Positions 42,188 through 51,694 are shown, counted from the first letter of the stretch. The stretch is DNA of 64,000 nt from Clostridia bacterium (GCA_017472685.1 JAFUOO010000011.1:124001-188000), one strand, 5' to 3'. The notes: generated by a model from the letters alone, not told the origin. Made by a program: numbers and translations.

Positions 42188-43713
42188 TATGCACTAACCT
42201 CCTCGTTATCGTAATACAGAATATCGTCTTCGATAAGACTTAATTCGTAATGTACCTTGGAAAGCATTCTCTTTCTCTTCACGTTGCTGTAAAGACCCAT
42301 AACCTGAATTGTGATAAGAGGTGTCATTGCAACCATTGCAACTAAGCCAAAGGCATCTGTCAACACGTTGCCACCCAATGCCTCACACGCACCCACTGCA
42401 AAGGGAAGCATGAAGGTGGTGGTCATGGGACCGGACGCTACGCCGCCCGAGTCGAATGCAATACCTGTGTAAATTGGGGGAACAAAGAATGTAATAGCAA
42501 GAGAAATTGCATAGCCCACAATAAGGAAGGGGTAAATGGGAATCTGTGTCACAACTCTGAGCATTGCTAAGCCTACAGACACGCCAACGCCTATGGACAG
42601 CGCCAGCCCGATTGCCTTCTGGGTAATGGCACCGTTTGTAATTTCTTCAACCTGCTTTTTCAGTGTATGTACCGCAGGCTCGGCAGAAACTACAAAGTAG
42701 CCCATGAGCATGCCTATTACAACAAGCATATACTTGTTGCTGCCTGTTGCAATTGTGCCCGCAATGAGCTTGCCCGCGGGCATGAAGCCTACGTTTGCGC
42801 CCGTAAGGAACAGCACAAGCCCAAGGAAGGTGTAAACAAGACCTACGCTTATTTTCAACACCTGATGCTTTTTGAAACGCTTAAAGATAAGCTGGAACAG
42901 CACAAATACGCCTACGATGGGTAAGAATGCTATACATACCTCTTCGGCATAAAGAGGAAGCTCATACACAAAGTGCATAAAGGCATCCATTGTTGTTATG
43001 TAATTATACACCACGCTCTGCGTTGTTTCCGAGGTGGGTGAGAAGCAGATGCTTAAAATAAGAACGGACAAAATGGGCCCTATGCTGCATAGTGCAACAA
43101 GACCGAAGCTGTCCTCTCCCGAGTGCTTATCGCTTCGGATAGATGCCATACCTGCACCGAGAGCCATAATAAAGGGTACTGTAATGGGACCTGTTGTAAC
43201 ACCGCCCGAGTCAAAGGCTGTGGGGATAAAATCGGCGGGGGCAAAAATTGCAAGAATGCCTGCCAGAAGGTAGAAGCCTAAAAGCATTTTTGACAGGGGA
43301 ATGCCTTTTCTTGTTCTTATCATGGAAAGTGCCAGGAAAATGCCCACACCTACAGCCACCGATAAAATGAGAACAAGGTTGGGAATTGACGGCACCTGCT
43401 CTGCCAACACCTGCAAATCAGGCTCGGCAATGGTTATCAATGCACCTAAAATAAAGCACACAAAAATGGGTATAACGATGTTTTTTGACTTATTAATCTG
43501 CACACCTATACCTTCGCCCAAGGGCTGCATGGACATTTCAGAGCCGATGGTGAAAAGGCTCATGCCTGCCAGAAGCAGCAGTGTTCCGAAAATGAACAGA
43601 ACAAGAATGCCTGCATCCAACGGGGATATTGAAATGCTCAGTAAAATTACAATTGCTGCTATGGGGAGTACCGAAGAAATGGACTCATTCATAGCTCCTT
43701 TCAAAAGTTTCAC
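42187..43713 (-). CDS. DUF1538 family membrane protein (internally duplicated transporter)
   Basis: A 508-residue protein with about twelve to fourteen hydrophobic segments arranged as two homologous halves. The clearest repeat is TAFDSGGVTTGPITVPFIMA in the first half and IAFDSGGVASGPMTTTFMLP in the second; GPITVPF/GPMTTTF look like re-entrant substrate loops. The substrate is unknown. The coupled PII-like gene downstream suggests regulation by cell metabolism. A short hydrophilic tail ends the protein. Confidence 0.85.
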   Translation of the reverse strand: MKLLKGAMNESISSVLPIAAIVILLSISISPLDAGILVLFIFGTLLLLAGMSLFTIGSEMSMQPLGEGIGVQINKSKNIVIPIFVCFILGALITIAEPDLQVLAEQVPSIPNLVLILSVAVGVGIFLALSMIRTRKGIPLSKMLLGFYLLAGILAIFAPADFIPTAFDSGGVTTGPITVPFIMALGAGMASIRSDKHSGEDSFGLVALCSIGPILSVLILSICFSPTSETTQSVVYNYITTMDAFMHFVYELPLYAEEVCIAFLPIVGVFVLFQLIFKRFKKHQVLKISVGLVYTFLGLVLFLTGANVGFMPAGKLIAGTIATGSNKYMLVVIGMLMGYFVVSAEPAVHTLKKQVEEITNGAITQKAIGLALSIGVGVSVGLAMLRVVTQIPIYPFLIVGYAISLAITFFVPPIYTGIAFDSGGVASGPMTTTFMLPFAVGACEALGGNVLTDAFGLVAMVAMTPLITIQVMGLYSNVKRKRMLSKVHYELSLIEDDILYYDNEEVSA

Positions 43714-43833
43714 ATAATCTCTCCTTTAGGCGAGGGAATACGCCCTTTTTCTTATTAAATCTGCACTCTTTTCAGTTTGCCGTTCATAAAAGACCGTAAC
43801 AGTATCTATTAATAAAATAATACCAAGAATAAA

Positions 43834-43890
43834 GAAAAAAGTCAATCAAAACAGAGTTCAGATTGACTTAAGATTTCTGACAAATCTTAA
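43834..43890 (-). terminator. Terminator of the J-domain/DUF5685 operon
   Basis: On the minus strand AGTCAATC (43861-43868) pairs with GATTGACT (43841-43847 plus one), followed by TTTTTTC. A second stem TTAAGATTT/AAATCTTAA (43868-43890) overlaps the stop codon of the J-domain gene. Confidence 0.75.
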
Positions 43891-44498
43891 CAGCAACAGC
43901 ATAGCCGTGCTCCGCAGCATAAGTTAAGCACAAGGTTTGCCGCACAGCACTTTATGCAGTAGTCCGTATCGATATTGAATTCCCTGCCGTAGCCTGCTCC
44001 CGTGCGGCGGTAATCCTGGTAAAAGCCTCCCTCGCCGTTAAGCGCAGAATTAAGATTGCGGTAGGTGGGGTTATTGGGCTCCATGCCTGCGGCAGTACGG
44101 GCATATTCACGGGCAAGTATATTGTTACCCAGCCTTGCATTGGCAATTGCACTTAAATAATACCACATGGCGCTGCGCTCGGTTATTGTATTAAGGGTGT
44201 TTATAGCCTCGCGGAAATAGCCCCGCTGAATGTATACCGAGGCTGAACGAAGCCGTGCATCGGAGGTAGATGCAGTGTCACTGTAGCCGGAATAGCCGCC
44301 TCCTGCAGCCTTTCCGCTACGCATATCCATAATTTTATTGTAGGCTTCGCCGATTTCCTTGAACTTTTCCTCCGCCGCCTCAGCGTTTTCGGGGTTAAGG
44401 TCGGGGTGATATTTACGGCACAGAGCTCTGTATGCTTTTTTTATTTCATCATTTGTAGCACTTGGCGAAACGCCAAGCACTTCATAGGGGTTTTTCAT
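43887..44498 (-). CDS. J-domain protein with TPR-like middle and cysteine-rich tail
   Basis: A 203-residue protein. An intact J domain ([23 protein letters not shown] at 31-33) can stimulate DnaK. A helical, tetratricopeptide-like segment (about 85-150, [17 protein letters not shown]) follows, and the last 25 residues are very cysteine-rich: [13 protein letters not shown] and a final CCCC. The tail may bind metal or be a lipid-modification or membrane contact site. The gene starts one base after the DUF5685 stop, so they are one operon. Confidence 0.85.
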   Translation of the reverse strand: MKNPYEVLGVSPSATNDEIKKAYRALCRKYHPDLNPENAEAAEEKFKEIGEAYNKIMDMRSGKAAGGGYSGYSDTASTSDARLRSASVYIQRGYFREAINTLNTITERSAMWYYLSAIANARLGNNILAREYARTAAGMEPNNPTYRNLNSALNGEGGFYQDYRRTGAGYGREFNIDTDYCIKCCAANLVLNLCCGARLCCCC

Positions 44499-45305
44499 TC
44501 AATCATTCCTTTTGTGAGGCTTATGCTGCCATATTCCCGAATAGATAATATTGCGCAGAATTTCAATATTGTCAACCAGGGGAAGCTTTTCAAAATGCAT
44601 TGCACCCTCGGTTGCCATCATGTTAAGTATAATTTCGCATTCCTTCTGAAAGTCGGGAGCACTATACATTCCCCTGAGGGGATTGGGGCGCTTTTTCTTT
44701 ATGTCCTCTTCTATGTCGTCACGGGCATCGGCAATGTATATAAACTTGCCCAGGAAAAAGCCTAAACGGAAAAGCGTATCCTTCCACATGTCGTTCTCAG
44801 GGGTAAAAACCTCGCCTAAAATGGTGCCGAAAAGGTTTGCGCACTCTTCAAGGGAGGCGCACCTTTCCTTTTCCAAAAGCTCGGTAAGGCAACGCTTTAT
44901 GCAATCGCACTTACCCGGGTACTTCTTTTCAATAGCCTTGAATTTCGGCTTAAGATACAAGCCATAGAAAAGCTTGATAATATTTTTGTCGTCCTGCCAG
45001 TCGTCAAGGCACTTGTAATAAGCCAGAAGAATTGTCATGTCCGCAACGTAGGGGGAGTATTTATCGGTTGTCTCACGATGCTTTTTGCACACATGGCATA
45101 TGCAGCGTGCGTCACAGCTATGGTTTTCTGAGTCGTAAAGTGAATTTAAGAGCATGGCAAGAAAGGTCATGTCGTAATTTAAGCACAAGGACGAAAGGTA
45201 GCCGTTTTTCTTAAGAGAACGGCAGATGCCGCAATAGTGCGCCCTGTAAACGTCAAACTCTTTGAACTTTAATTCGCTCTTGTTTACAACAACTCTGCCA
45301 AACAT
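44499..45305 (-). CDS. DUF5685 family protein with aspartate-rich motifs
   Basis: A 268-residue, mostly helical protein. N-terminal YCGICRSLKK and CDARCICHVCKKH supply metal-binding-type cysteines (25, 28, 64, 68, 70, 73). Two aspartate clusters, DDWQDD (101-106) and DARDDIEED (193-201), are spaced about 90 residues apart, reminiscent of the paired Asp motifs of all-alpha isoprenoid synthases. The family is uncharacterised to my knowledge. It overlaps the zinc-ribbon gene by one base and abuts the J-domain gene. Confidence 0.8.
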   Translation of the reverse strand: MFGRVVVNKSELKFKEFDVYRAHYCGICRSLKKNGYLSSLCLNYDMTFLAMLLNSLYDSENHSCDARCICHVCKKHRETTDKYSPYVADMTILLAYYKCLDDWQDDKNIIKLFYGLYLKPKFKAIEKKYPGKCDCIKRCLTELLEKERCASLEECANLFGTILGEVFTPENDMWKDTLFRLGFFLGKFIYIADARDDIEEDIKKKRPNPLRGMYSAPDFQKECEIILNMMATEGAMHFEKLPLVDNIEILRNIIYSGIWQHKPHKRND

Positions 45306-45670
45306 CAGCTTTTCCTCTTTAAAACTTCGCCGCAGGGACAGTTGATGCTGATTTTGCCCCTGCCCTTAGGCACGCGGAGCGTTCTTTTGCACTTGGGGCA
45401 CATAAAAAGCTTTGCCTGTCCCTTGTTTTTGAGCTTCGCCTTTATAAAAGACACGTAGGGCAGTATTTTTGCGTTTTCCTGCCTGCGCTTGTAGATGTTT
45501 TTGGAAAACATCCTGTATATTGCGTAGCATATGCACACCATGCCAAGCCCTCTGAAAATGCTGCCTGCAGGGGAGAGCAGGTTTAAAATGACCGATACAA
45601 TCAAAAGCACTATATTCAATTCGTCGCTGCCGTAGCGTCCGTACATAAATCGCATTAATTTTTCTTTCAT
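45305..45670 (-). CDS. Small membrane protein with C-terminal zinc ribbon
   Basis: A 121-residue protein with two closely spaced membrane segments (about 17-52) and a C-terminal zinc ribbon, CPKCKRT then CPCGE. The start at 45670 follows AGGAGTGATAAAC; a GTG three codons upstream overlaps the site. First gene of the three-gene operon with DUF5685 and the J-domain protein, driven by the promoter at 45698-45726. Confidence 0.8.
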   Translation of the reverse strand: MKEKLMRFMYGRYGSDELNIVLLIVSVILNLLSPAGSIFRGLGMVCICYAIYRMFSKNIYKRRQENAKILPYVSFIKAKLKNKGQAKLFMCPKCKRTLRVPKGRGKISINCPCGEVLKRKS

Positions 45671-45697
45671 GTTTATCACTCCTGTTTAAACAGTATA

Positions 45698-45726
45698 ATT
45701 ATAATACTTTTACCTGTTATTGACAA
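45698..45726 (-). promoter_or_regulatory. Promoter of the zinc-ribbon/DUF5685/J-domain operon
   Basis: Minus-strand TTGTCA (45721-45726), 17 bases, TATAAT (45698-45703). Confidence 0.8.
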
Positions 45727-45768
45727 TATGTAAACAATCTATTAAAAATATCAAAGTTTAAATTTGTG

Positions 45769-45797
45769 TTGATTATTATTGAAAATAAGAATATAAT
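45769..45797 (+). promoter_or_regulatory. Promoter of the SpoVB-like gene
   Basis: TTGATT (45769-45774), 17 bases, TATAAT (45792-45797), 23 bases before the start codon. Confidence 0.75.
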
Positions 45798-45820
45798 TAG
45801 GAAGACAAGGATGTGACAGC

Positions 45821-47440
45821 ATGAAAAAAAGTAAAACACAGACCTTTATGGCAAGCGTTGCCATGGTTATGTGCTCACAGATTGTAATAAAGCTTTTAGG
45901 TTTTATGTACAGAATAGTTATAACAAATATCCAGGGCTTCGGTGACGAGGGTAACGGTATTTACAGCTACGGCTACCAGATTTATGTTCTGCTTCTGGCA
46001 ATATCCTCGGTTGGTATACCAAACGCCATTGCAAAATTAGTCAGCGAAAAATGTGCAACAGACGACTTTAAAAGCGCCTACAGAATATTCCGCTGTGCGT
46101 TAATCCTTTTTGCCATTATCGGCGCTCTTCTGGGCGTAGGACTTTACTTAGCGGCGCCTCTTATCGACTCTGCCATGTTCGATACGCCCACAATTGTTAA
46201 TGTTTTAAGGGTGCTTTCACCTGCTATACTTTTTGTATCTGTGTCCAGCGTTATACGCGGCTTTTTCCAGGGCATGAAGAACATGAAGGCAACCAGCACC
46301 AGCCAGGTTATTGAACAGCTCATAAAGTGCGTTTCCACAATTTTAATTGTGGTTGCAATTGCAGGTAACTCCCCTGAGGTTATGGCAACGGGCGCAACGG
46401 TTGCAACCACGCTTTCAACCTTTTTGTCACTTTTGTATGTCATATGGTTTTATAAAGCAAATAAGGCAGACATCCGTGAACGCCTTTCAGACTCAAAGCC
46501 CTTGGTGCGTGAAAGCTTTTCGAAAATTGCAAAAAGCATTCTTTACGTTGCAGTGCCCATTTCTCTTGGCTCAATTGTTGCAAGCATCAACCGCGTTGTT
46601 GACCTTACAACCGTTGTGCAGGGCTTAAAGGTGGCACTTAGTGGCACACCCAATCTGGACAACGTTACAATGGCGCTTAGTGGCATGCTCAGCAAGGGCG
46701 ATGTTATCATAAATCTGCCATTGGCGCTGAACATTGCTTTTTCAACGGTGCTTGTTCCCACGGTTGCAGGTGCAATGGCGATAGGCGACAAAAAAACCGC
46801 CTGCGACAAGGTGAGCTTTTCACTTCTGGTTTCTATAGTAATAGCATTGCCCGCAACGGTTGGTTGTATGGTGCTCGCTGACGAAATTTTCCTCATGCTT
46901 TACCCCAATGCACCCGAGGGTGGCTATCTCTTTGCAATAAGTGCAATAACAATTTTCTTTAGTGCAATAACTCAGACAAACGCAGGAAGCCTTCAGGGCT
47001 TAGGTAAGGTCTTTGTGCCTGCCATTGCGTTGGTGGTTGGCGGGGTTGTAAAGCTTATTGTAAACCTTGTTTTAATTCCCATTCCCGAAATTAACATTTT
47101 AGGTGCGCCCATCGGCAGCGTGCTTTGCCAGGCGATAGGCTGTATAATCACATTTTCCGTTGTTAAGAAAAACCTGCCTATGAAGCTTAGCGCGGTTAAA
47201 TATGCAATAAAGCCTTTGGCTGCAGCCCTGATTATGGGTGCGGTGGTGTTCCTGGTTTCAAGAGGACTTACGGGCTTTGTGGGCAACACTCTTTCAACCA
47301 TTCTTGCAATCGGAGCAGGTGTTATTGTGTATGCTGTTATGGTGCTTATTGTGTTCGGTATTTTCAATGAAGATGAGCTTAAACAGCTGCCCGGCGGAAG
47401 AAGCCTTAACGGTCTTATCAGCCGTGTAAAAAAGGGCTGA
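45821..47440 (+). CDS. SpoVB/MurJ-like MOP-superfamily flippase
   Basis: A 539-residue membrane protein with about fourteen hydrophobic segments. The N-terminal signature QIVIKLLGFMYRIVITNIQG and later SVIRGFFQGMKNMKATSTSQVIEQ are typical of the SpoVB/YtgP branch of polysaccharide exporters. Members flip lipid-linked precursors such as lipid II; some act in spore cortex synthesis. The exact substrate is not visible. Confidence 0.92.
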   Translation: MKKSKTQTFMASVAMVMCSQIVIKLLGFMYRIVITNIQGFGDEGNGIYSYGYQIYVLLLAISSVGIPNAIAKLVSEKCATDDFKSAYRIFRCALILFAIIGALLGVGLYLAAPLIDSAMFDTPTIVNVLRVLSPAILFVSVSSVIRGFFQGMKNMKATSTSQVIEQLIKCVSTILIVVAIAGNSPEVMATGATVATTLSTFLSLLYVIWFYKANKADIRERLSDSKPLVRESFSKIAKSILYVAVPISLGSIVASINRVVDLTTVVQGLKVALSGTPNLDNVTMALSGMLSKGDVIINLPLALNIAFSTVLVPTVAGAMAIGDKKTACDKVSFSLLVSIVIALPATVGCMVLADEIFLMLYPNAPEGGYLFAISAITIFFSAITQTNAGSLQGLGKVFVPAIALVVGGVVKLIVNLVLIPIPEINILGAPIGSVLCQAIGCIITFSVVKKNLPMKLSAVKYAIKPLAAALIMGAVVFLVSRGLTGFVGNTLSTILAIGAGVIVYAVMVLIVFGIFNEDELKQLPGGRSLNGLISRVKKG

Positions 47441-47474
47441 TTTGAGAAAATTTTCATATTTATTAAAAAAACTC

Positions 47475-47503
47475 TTGCAAGTAGCGAAAAAGTGTGGTAC
47501 AAT
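47475..47503 (+). promoter_or_regulatory. Promoter of secG
   Basis: TTGCAA (47475-47480), 17 bases, TACAAT (47498-47503), 46 bases before the secG start. Confidence 0.8.
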
Positions 47504-47548
47504 CCATTTGTTAATTATCAGATGAAAAATAAAAGGCGGTGTGTATAA

Positions 47549-47782
47549 ATGAATATATTTTTAACAATACTCTATATCGTAGTAGCAGTTGTACTTACAG
47601 TAGTAGTACTTTTCCAGCAGGGTAAGGACCCCAGAGAAGCAAGTGCAGTTATGGGCGGAAGCGGCTCCTTCTTCTCCAAGAACAAGGGCGCAACAAAGGA
47701 AGCACTCCTTGAAAAGCTCACAGCAATTGCAGCAGTTCTTTTCGTAATCCTCTCTGTTGTAATGTTTATCTTTGTAAAGTAA
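47549..47782 (+). CDS. secG: Preprotein translocase subunit SecG
   Basis: A 77-residue protein with two membrane helices and the SecG motif VVLFQQGKDPREASAVMGGS between them. It assists SecYE in protein export. AGGCGGTGTG precedes the ATG. Terminated by the hairpin at 47795, with rnr following, a common order in Firmicutes. Confidence 0.95.
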   Translation: MNIFLTILYIVVAVVLTVVVLFQQGKDPREASAVMGGSGSFFSKNKGATKEALLEKLTAIAAVLFVILSVVMFIFVK

Positions 47783-47794
47783 TTTTGTAAATCA

Positions 47795-47832
47795 AAGGGC
47801 TATTGCGTTTGTGCAATAGCCTTTTCTTTTTT
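47795..47832 (+). terminator. Terminator between secG and rnr
   Basis: GGCTATTGC (47798-47806) pairs with GCAATAGCC (47813-47821), then TTTTCTTTTTT. Confidence 0.9.
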
Positions 47833-47846
47833 AACGCGAGGTAATA

Positions 47847-50072
47847 ATGACCAGGAAAGAAAAAATTAAAGCTTTTATTGAAAGCGATGTATATGTGCCC
47901 ATGACCGCGGCGGACATTATGCACTGCTTGCAGGTGCCGCCGGAGGATAAGGACGAGCTTTTACAAATCCTTACAGCGCTTGAAGCTGAGGGCGAAATCA
48001 TATACACAAAAAAGAGAAAATACATCTCCTGCAAAAAGAACGGGTACATTGTAACCACCTTTTCGGGAAGCGGGAAGGAATACGGCTTTGCAAGGCTGGA
48101 AAAGGGCGATTTATTCATTCCGCCCGACTCAACCCGCGGAGCCATGGATGGCGATACAATCCTTGTTTATCCCACCACGAAGGGTAAAAACGGAAAAACA
48201 GGTGAATGCGAGGTTGTGCGTATTCTGAAAAGAGGCATAACGCGCTTTGTGGGCACATATAAAGAAGGTAGGTACTATGGCACCGTTAAGGCAGACAACA
48301 GCCGTATAGGCGGACTGTTCACCGTTACGGACGAGGATAGGCTCGGTGCACTTGATAATCAGAAGGTGCTCTGCGAGATTGAATCCTATCCCACACACGA
48401 CCGTTATGCCGTTGCGAAGGTGGTGGAGGTTTTAGGTTTCCCCGATGACTTCGGTGTTGATGTTTTAAGCGTCATATATAACTACGGCTTTGAGCTTGAG
48501 TTCCCCGTCGAGGTTATAAAAGAGCTTAACGATATTCCCGACAGCGTTACGGAAATTGAGCCGGGGAGGCTGGATTTGACCGACAAGATTATATTCACCA
48601 TCGACGGAGCAGATACCAAGGATATTGACGATGCCGTTTCAATAGAAAAGGTTGGCAATCTTTGGCGCCTGGGTGTTCACATTGCCGATGTTTCACACTA
48701 TGTAAAGTGTGGAAGTGCTCTTGACAAGGAAGCTTTAAAGCGCGGCACAAGCGTGTACCTTGTTGACAGGGTTATCCCCATGCTTCCGCCTAAGCTGTCA
48801 AACGGCATATGCTCCCTTAATGAGGGTGTTATGCGTAACGCCATGAGCGTTTTTATGGACATAACAGCAGAGGGCGAGGTTGTGGGCTATTCCTTTGCAA
48901 AGAGTGTTATAAAGTCTAAAAAGAAGGCAACCTATGATGCCATTTTTGCAATCATATCCGGCGAGGCGGACGAAAGTATTGCAGAAGAATATGCCTCTGT
49001 TATGCCCTCTGTGTACGAAATGTATGAACTTTTCAAGGTGCTTAAAAAGGCGTCACACAAAAGAGGCAACATCGACTTTGACATGCCCGAGGCAAAGGTT
49101 GTGCTTGAGGATGGCGAGGCTGTGGACATTGTGCTCCGTGAGCGCAACGAAGCCCATATGATGATTGAGGAGTTTATGGTTATCACCAACTCCACCGTTG
49201 CAGAGCATATGACAAAAGCAAACCTGCCGTCCATATATCGTATACACGAAGCTCCCGACGGCGACAAGCTGGACGCGTTCAAGAACTTTGTTTTAACCTT
49301 GGGATTAAAACCGCCTGTGGGTAACATTACCCCCTTGAAATTGCAGGCGTTTTTGGATAATATAAAAGACAAGAAGGAATTTCCCGTTGTGTCGCAGGTT
49401 GCACTCAGAAGCATGCAAAAGGCTAAGTATTCGCCCGAAAATGCAGGGCATTACGGGCTTGCACTCAGTTATTATACGCACTTTACATCGCCCATACGCC
49501 GTTACCCCGACCTCTGTTTTCACCGCAGCTTAAAGGCGGCTATCGAAAACGACAAAAAGATGCTTAGCTACATCAAAAGGCATAACAAGGAAGCGGCGGA
49601 AGTATCCAGCGAAAGAGAGCTTGCTGCCGAAAGATGCGAAAGGGATGTTGACGACATCAAAAAAGCTCAGTGGATGGAAAAGCATATCGGCGAGGAATTT
49701 GACGGCATTATTTCCTCCGTTACAAATTTCGGCTTTTTCGTAATGCTTCCCAACACTGTTGAAGGGCTTGTCCGCATTGAAAACATGACAGGCGAAAGGT
49801 TTGACTACGACGAAAAGTCGCTCAGTATACGCGGCTACAAAACCACTTATAAGCTGGGTGACGAAATAAGGATAAAGGTTGTGGGCGTGGATGTTGCCCA
49901 GGGCCGTATTGATTTTATGCCGGAGGGTATGGAATATGGAGAAAAACAAAAGACAGTTAGCAGTAAACAGAACAGCAAGGCACGAGTATTTCATCGAGGA
50001 AACAATCGAGGCAGGACTGGAGCTGTTCGGAACAGAGGTAAAAAGCATCAGAGAAGGAAAGGCAAATCTTAA
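47847..50072 (+). CDS. rnr: Ribonuclease R
   Basis: A 741-residue 3'-5' exoribonuclease. Order: winged helix (1-65), cold-shock OB domains, RNB catalytic domain with [17 protein letters not shown] (about 252-268, the metal-binding aspartates), S1 domain (about 620-695, [20 protein letters not shown]) and a basic C-terminal tail rich in R/K/G. It degrades structured RNA and partners with SmpB-tmRNA in ribosome rescue. The last 137 bases, encoding the basic tail, overlap the start of smpB in another frame. Confidence 0.96.
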   Translation: MTRKEKIKAFIESDVYVPMTAADIMHCLQVPPEDKDELLQILTALEAEGEIIYTKKRKYISCKKNGYIVTTFSGSGKEYGFARLEKGDLFIPPDSTRGAMDGDTILVYPTTKGKNGKTGECEVVRILKRGITRFVGTYKEGRYYGTVKADNSRIGGLFTVTDEDRLGALDNQKVLCEIESYPTHDRYAVAKVVEVLGFPDDFGVDVLSVIYNYGFELEFPVEVIKELNDIPDSVTEIEPGRLDLTDKIIFTIDGADTKDIDDAVSIEKVGNLWRLGVHIADVSHYVKCGSALDKEALKRGTSVYLVDRVIPMLPPKLSNGICSLNEGVMRNAMSVFMDITAEGEVVGYSFAKSVIKSKKKATYDAIFAIISGEADESIAEEYASVMPSVYEMYELFKVLKKASHKRGNIDFDMPEAKVVLEDGEAVDIVLRERNEAHMMIEEFMVITNSTVAEHMTKANLPSIYRIHEAPDGDKLDAFKNFVLTLGLKPPVGNITPLKLQAFLDNIKDKKEFPVVSQVALRSMQKAKYSPENAGHYGLALSYYTHFTSPIRRYPDLCFHRSLKAAIENDKKMLSYIKRHNKEAAEVSSERELAAERCERDVDDIKKAQWMEKHIGEEFDGIISSVTNFGFFVMLPNTVEGLVRIENMTGERFDYDEKSLSIRGYKTTYKLGDEIRIKVVGVDVAQGRIDFMPEGMEYGEKQKTVSSKQNSKARVFHRGNNRGRTGAVRNRGKKHQRRKGKS

Positions 50073-50400
50073 GGAAAGCTATTGCGAAATTGACAAGGGC
50101 GAAATGTTTATACACGGCATGCACGTGTCGCCTTACGAAAAGGGCAATATCTTTAACCGCGACCCCTTAAGGGTGAGAAAGCTTTTACTTCACAAGCGTG
50201 AAATCATGCGCCTTTTAGGCAAGGTCAAGCAGGACGGCTACACCATCATTCCTCTTGATCTGCACCTTACAGGTCAGCATGTTAAAATGGAAATTGCGCT
50301 GGCAAAGGGCAAAAAGCTCTACGACAAGCGCGAGGATGCGGCAAAACGCAGCGCTAAACGTGAAATTGACCGCGCAATTAAGGAAAGAAATGCTTATTGA
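49936..50400 (+). CDS. smpB: SsrA-binding protein SmpB
   Basis: A 154-residue protein with SmpB hallmarks: [20 protein letters not shown] (N-terminal), [27 protein letters not shown] and a C-terminal [12 protein letters not shown]. The start at 49936 follows GGAGGGTATGGAAT and gives the usual N-terminus; it lies within rnr, overlapping it by 137 bases in a different frame. SmpB binds tmRNA, encoded 98 bases downstream. Confidence 0.96.
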   Translation: MEKNKRQLAVNRTARHEYFIEETIEAGLELFGTEVKSIREGKANLKESYCEIDKGEMFIHGMHVSPYEKGNIFNRDPLRVRKLLLHKREIMRLLGKVKQDGYTIIPLDLHLTGQHVKMEIALAKGKKLYDKREDAAKRSAKREIDRAIKERNAY

Positions 50401-50474
50401 TTTTTTAAAAATAGTATGTTAATATTATCAAAGTGACTTGATCACTTATTCACTATTCCTTATTACCTATTACC

Positions 50475-50493
50475 TGCGACACTATGTGTCGCA
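50475..50493. repeat. Short perfect hairpin upstream of ssrA
   Basis: TGCGACAC-TAT-GTGTCGCA followed by TATATG. It resembles the mini-hairpin elements at 17748 and 34701. Confidence 0.55.
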
Positions 50494-50498
50494 TATAT

Positions 50499-50841
50499 GG
50501 GGGCGTCATGGCTTCGACGGGGATTTTGAAATCTGAAGAGCGGGCAGAGGTGGAGACTCTTAAAACTCCGAAATTAAATTTAAACGCTAACAATAATTTA
50601 GCTTACGCTGCCTAATTAAGGCAGCCGTCCTTCTTAAGAGTACCGCGGCTTAAGTAAGGGCGTCGACCAGCGGTGAACGTGATACGGCTAAGCTTTGCGC
50701 CGTACATGACAAATGAAGCTACCAAAACAGGTAGGTCGTCAATAGCCGCCCTGCAGAGGGAATGTTAATATGTTGACTGCGCCCGGAGAGAGCGGAGGGA
50801 TAGGTTTTCGGACAGGGGTTCAATTCCCCTCGCCTCCACCA
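50499..50841 (+). ncRNA. ssrA: Transfer-messenger RNA (tmRNA)
   Basis: The 5' end GGGGGCGUCAUGGCUUCGAC and the 3' end with TTCAATTCCCCTCGCCTCC-ACCA form the tRNA-like part with encoded CCA. The tag ORF starts at the GCT resume codon 50586 and stops with TAA at 50613-50615, giving ANNNLAYAA, a nine-residue degradation tag. Pseudoknot-like stems follow. With SmpB and RNase R upstream it forms the ribosome-rescue cluster. The 3' end is a classical integration site for mobile elements, and accessory genes begin right after it. Confidence 0.96.
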
Positions 50842-51095
50842 TAATAGTGCTACTATTATGATACAATTTAAAAAGGATGAATAACACCGTAAATAAGACG
50901 AAAGTATCGTAATAGTATAACGAAAAAGTTAAAAAGAGCATCGTTAGGCAAAACCGCCTAGCGATGTTCTTTTTTTGTCGCAAACCCAGAAATGCCGGGA
51001 AAAGCATATTTGTGAAGCAAAATTCTGACATGGGGCAAAAGAACCTCGAAAAGTAGCAAAAATCGGTTGAATAATAGTTTTGCTATTATTGCCTC
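50842..51095. other. Gene-free stretch after ssrA with hairpin and terminator
   Basis: No credible gene in 50842-51244. It holds ATAATAGT-GC-ACTATTAT-like symmetry at 50841-50859, the terminator at 50935-50977 and a promoter at 51096. An open frame on the minus strand across the tmRNA end is a shadow. This is the likely left edge of the accessory region; no second copy of the ssrA 3' end was found inside the window. Confidence 0.5.
50935..50977 (+). terminator. Terminator downstream of ssrA
   Basis: A 15-bp stem AGAGCATCGTTAGGC / GCCTAGCGATGTTCT with two G-U pairs, followed by seven T. Confidence 0.9.
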
Positions 51096-51124
51096 TTGAA
51101 AAATTGTTTGGGAAGGTGTATAAT
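51096..51124 (+). promoter_or_regulatory. Promoter of the XRE regulator gene at 51245
   Basis: TTGAAA (51096-51101), 17 bases, TATAAT (51119-51124). The leader of about 110 bases contains GGGGGACGGTCGCGGTCGGTAG, GC-rich and without a clear fold. Confidence 0.75.
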
Positions 51125-51244
51125 ATATACAAAGGGGACAGGGCTGGGGGACGGTCGCGGTCGGTAGTCCTGTTTATAGGACATTAAATTGGATAGTATT
51201 ATTTTATCGAAGAAACGGGTATAGAATAAAAGGGAGGAAGAAAT

Positions 51245-51592
51245 ATGAGTTTAAATGGTTTTGAAATTGTGGATTTAAGCAAGGTTAATCCCAAGGAGCT
51301 TATTGTAAAAAACAGTGAACAGAGAGCTGGAGAATTACATATATTAACGGCTGATGGGTTGGACTTTTTTGAAAAGAGGCTACAGTGCAGTGTGGGTGAA
51401 AAAAAGCTAACGTTGAAGCTCTACCGGGAACGTGCAAAATTGACTCATGCGGAAGCTGCTGAGTTGCTTGGTCTTACAAAGGATGGCTACTTTAAAATTG
51501 AAAGCGGGCAGATTATGCCCAAACTGGCGGTCGCATTAAAAATAGCGGCGTTATTTAAAACCTCAGTAGAAGAGTTGTTTTTGGTATATTGA
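51245..51592 (+). CDS. XRE-type helix-turn-helix protein
   Basis: A 115-residue protein. The C-terminal 65 residues form an XRE/Cro helix-turn-helix (LYRERAKLTHAEAAELLGLT, KDGYFKIESGQIMPKLAVAL). The N-terminal 45 residues are unlike standard XRE regulators. GGGAGGAAGAAAT precedes the ATG. It is the first gene of the accessory region and has its own promoter; it may regulate the island or the ABC-type system that starts 160 bases downstream. Confidence 0.8.
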   Translation: MSLNGFEIVDLSKVNPKELIVKNSEQRAGELHILTADGLDFFEKRLQCSVGEKKLTLKLYRERAKLTHAEAAELLGLTKDGYFKIESGQIMPKLAVALKIAALFKTSVEELFLVY

Positions 51593-51664
51593 TGGGATTG
51601 CAGGAACGATAGTCATTTAGTTATTTAAGAACAGTTATTTGAAAGAAAAACATAGCAGTAATGC

Positions 51665-51694
51665 TTGAAGTTCTCCCGCGTAATATGGTATAAT
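51665..51694 (+). promoter_or_regulatory. Promoter of the ABC-three-component-like operon
   Basis: TTGAAG (51665-51670), 18 bases, TATAAT (51689-51694), about 60 bases before the start codon. Confidence 0.7.

Noticed and set aside
43301..43717. Long open frame of 138 codons on the plus strand inside the DUF1538 gene
   Set aside because: It is antisense to a clear membrane protein gene with strong family motifs; such frames arise from codon bias.
50765..51031. 88-codon minus-strand frame crossing the tmRNA 3' end
   Set aside because: Part of it is the reverse complement of tmRNA (reading EARGIEPLSENLS), a common artefact of tRNA-like 3' ends.
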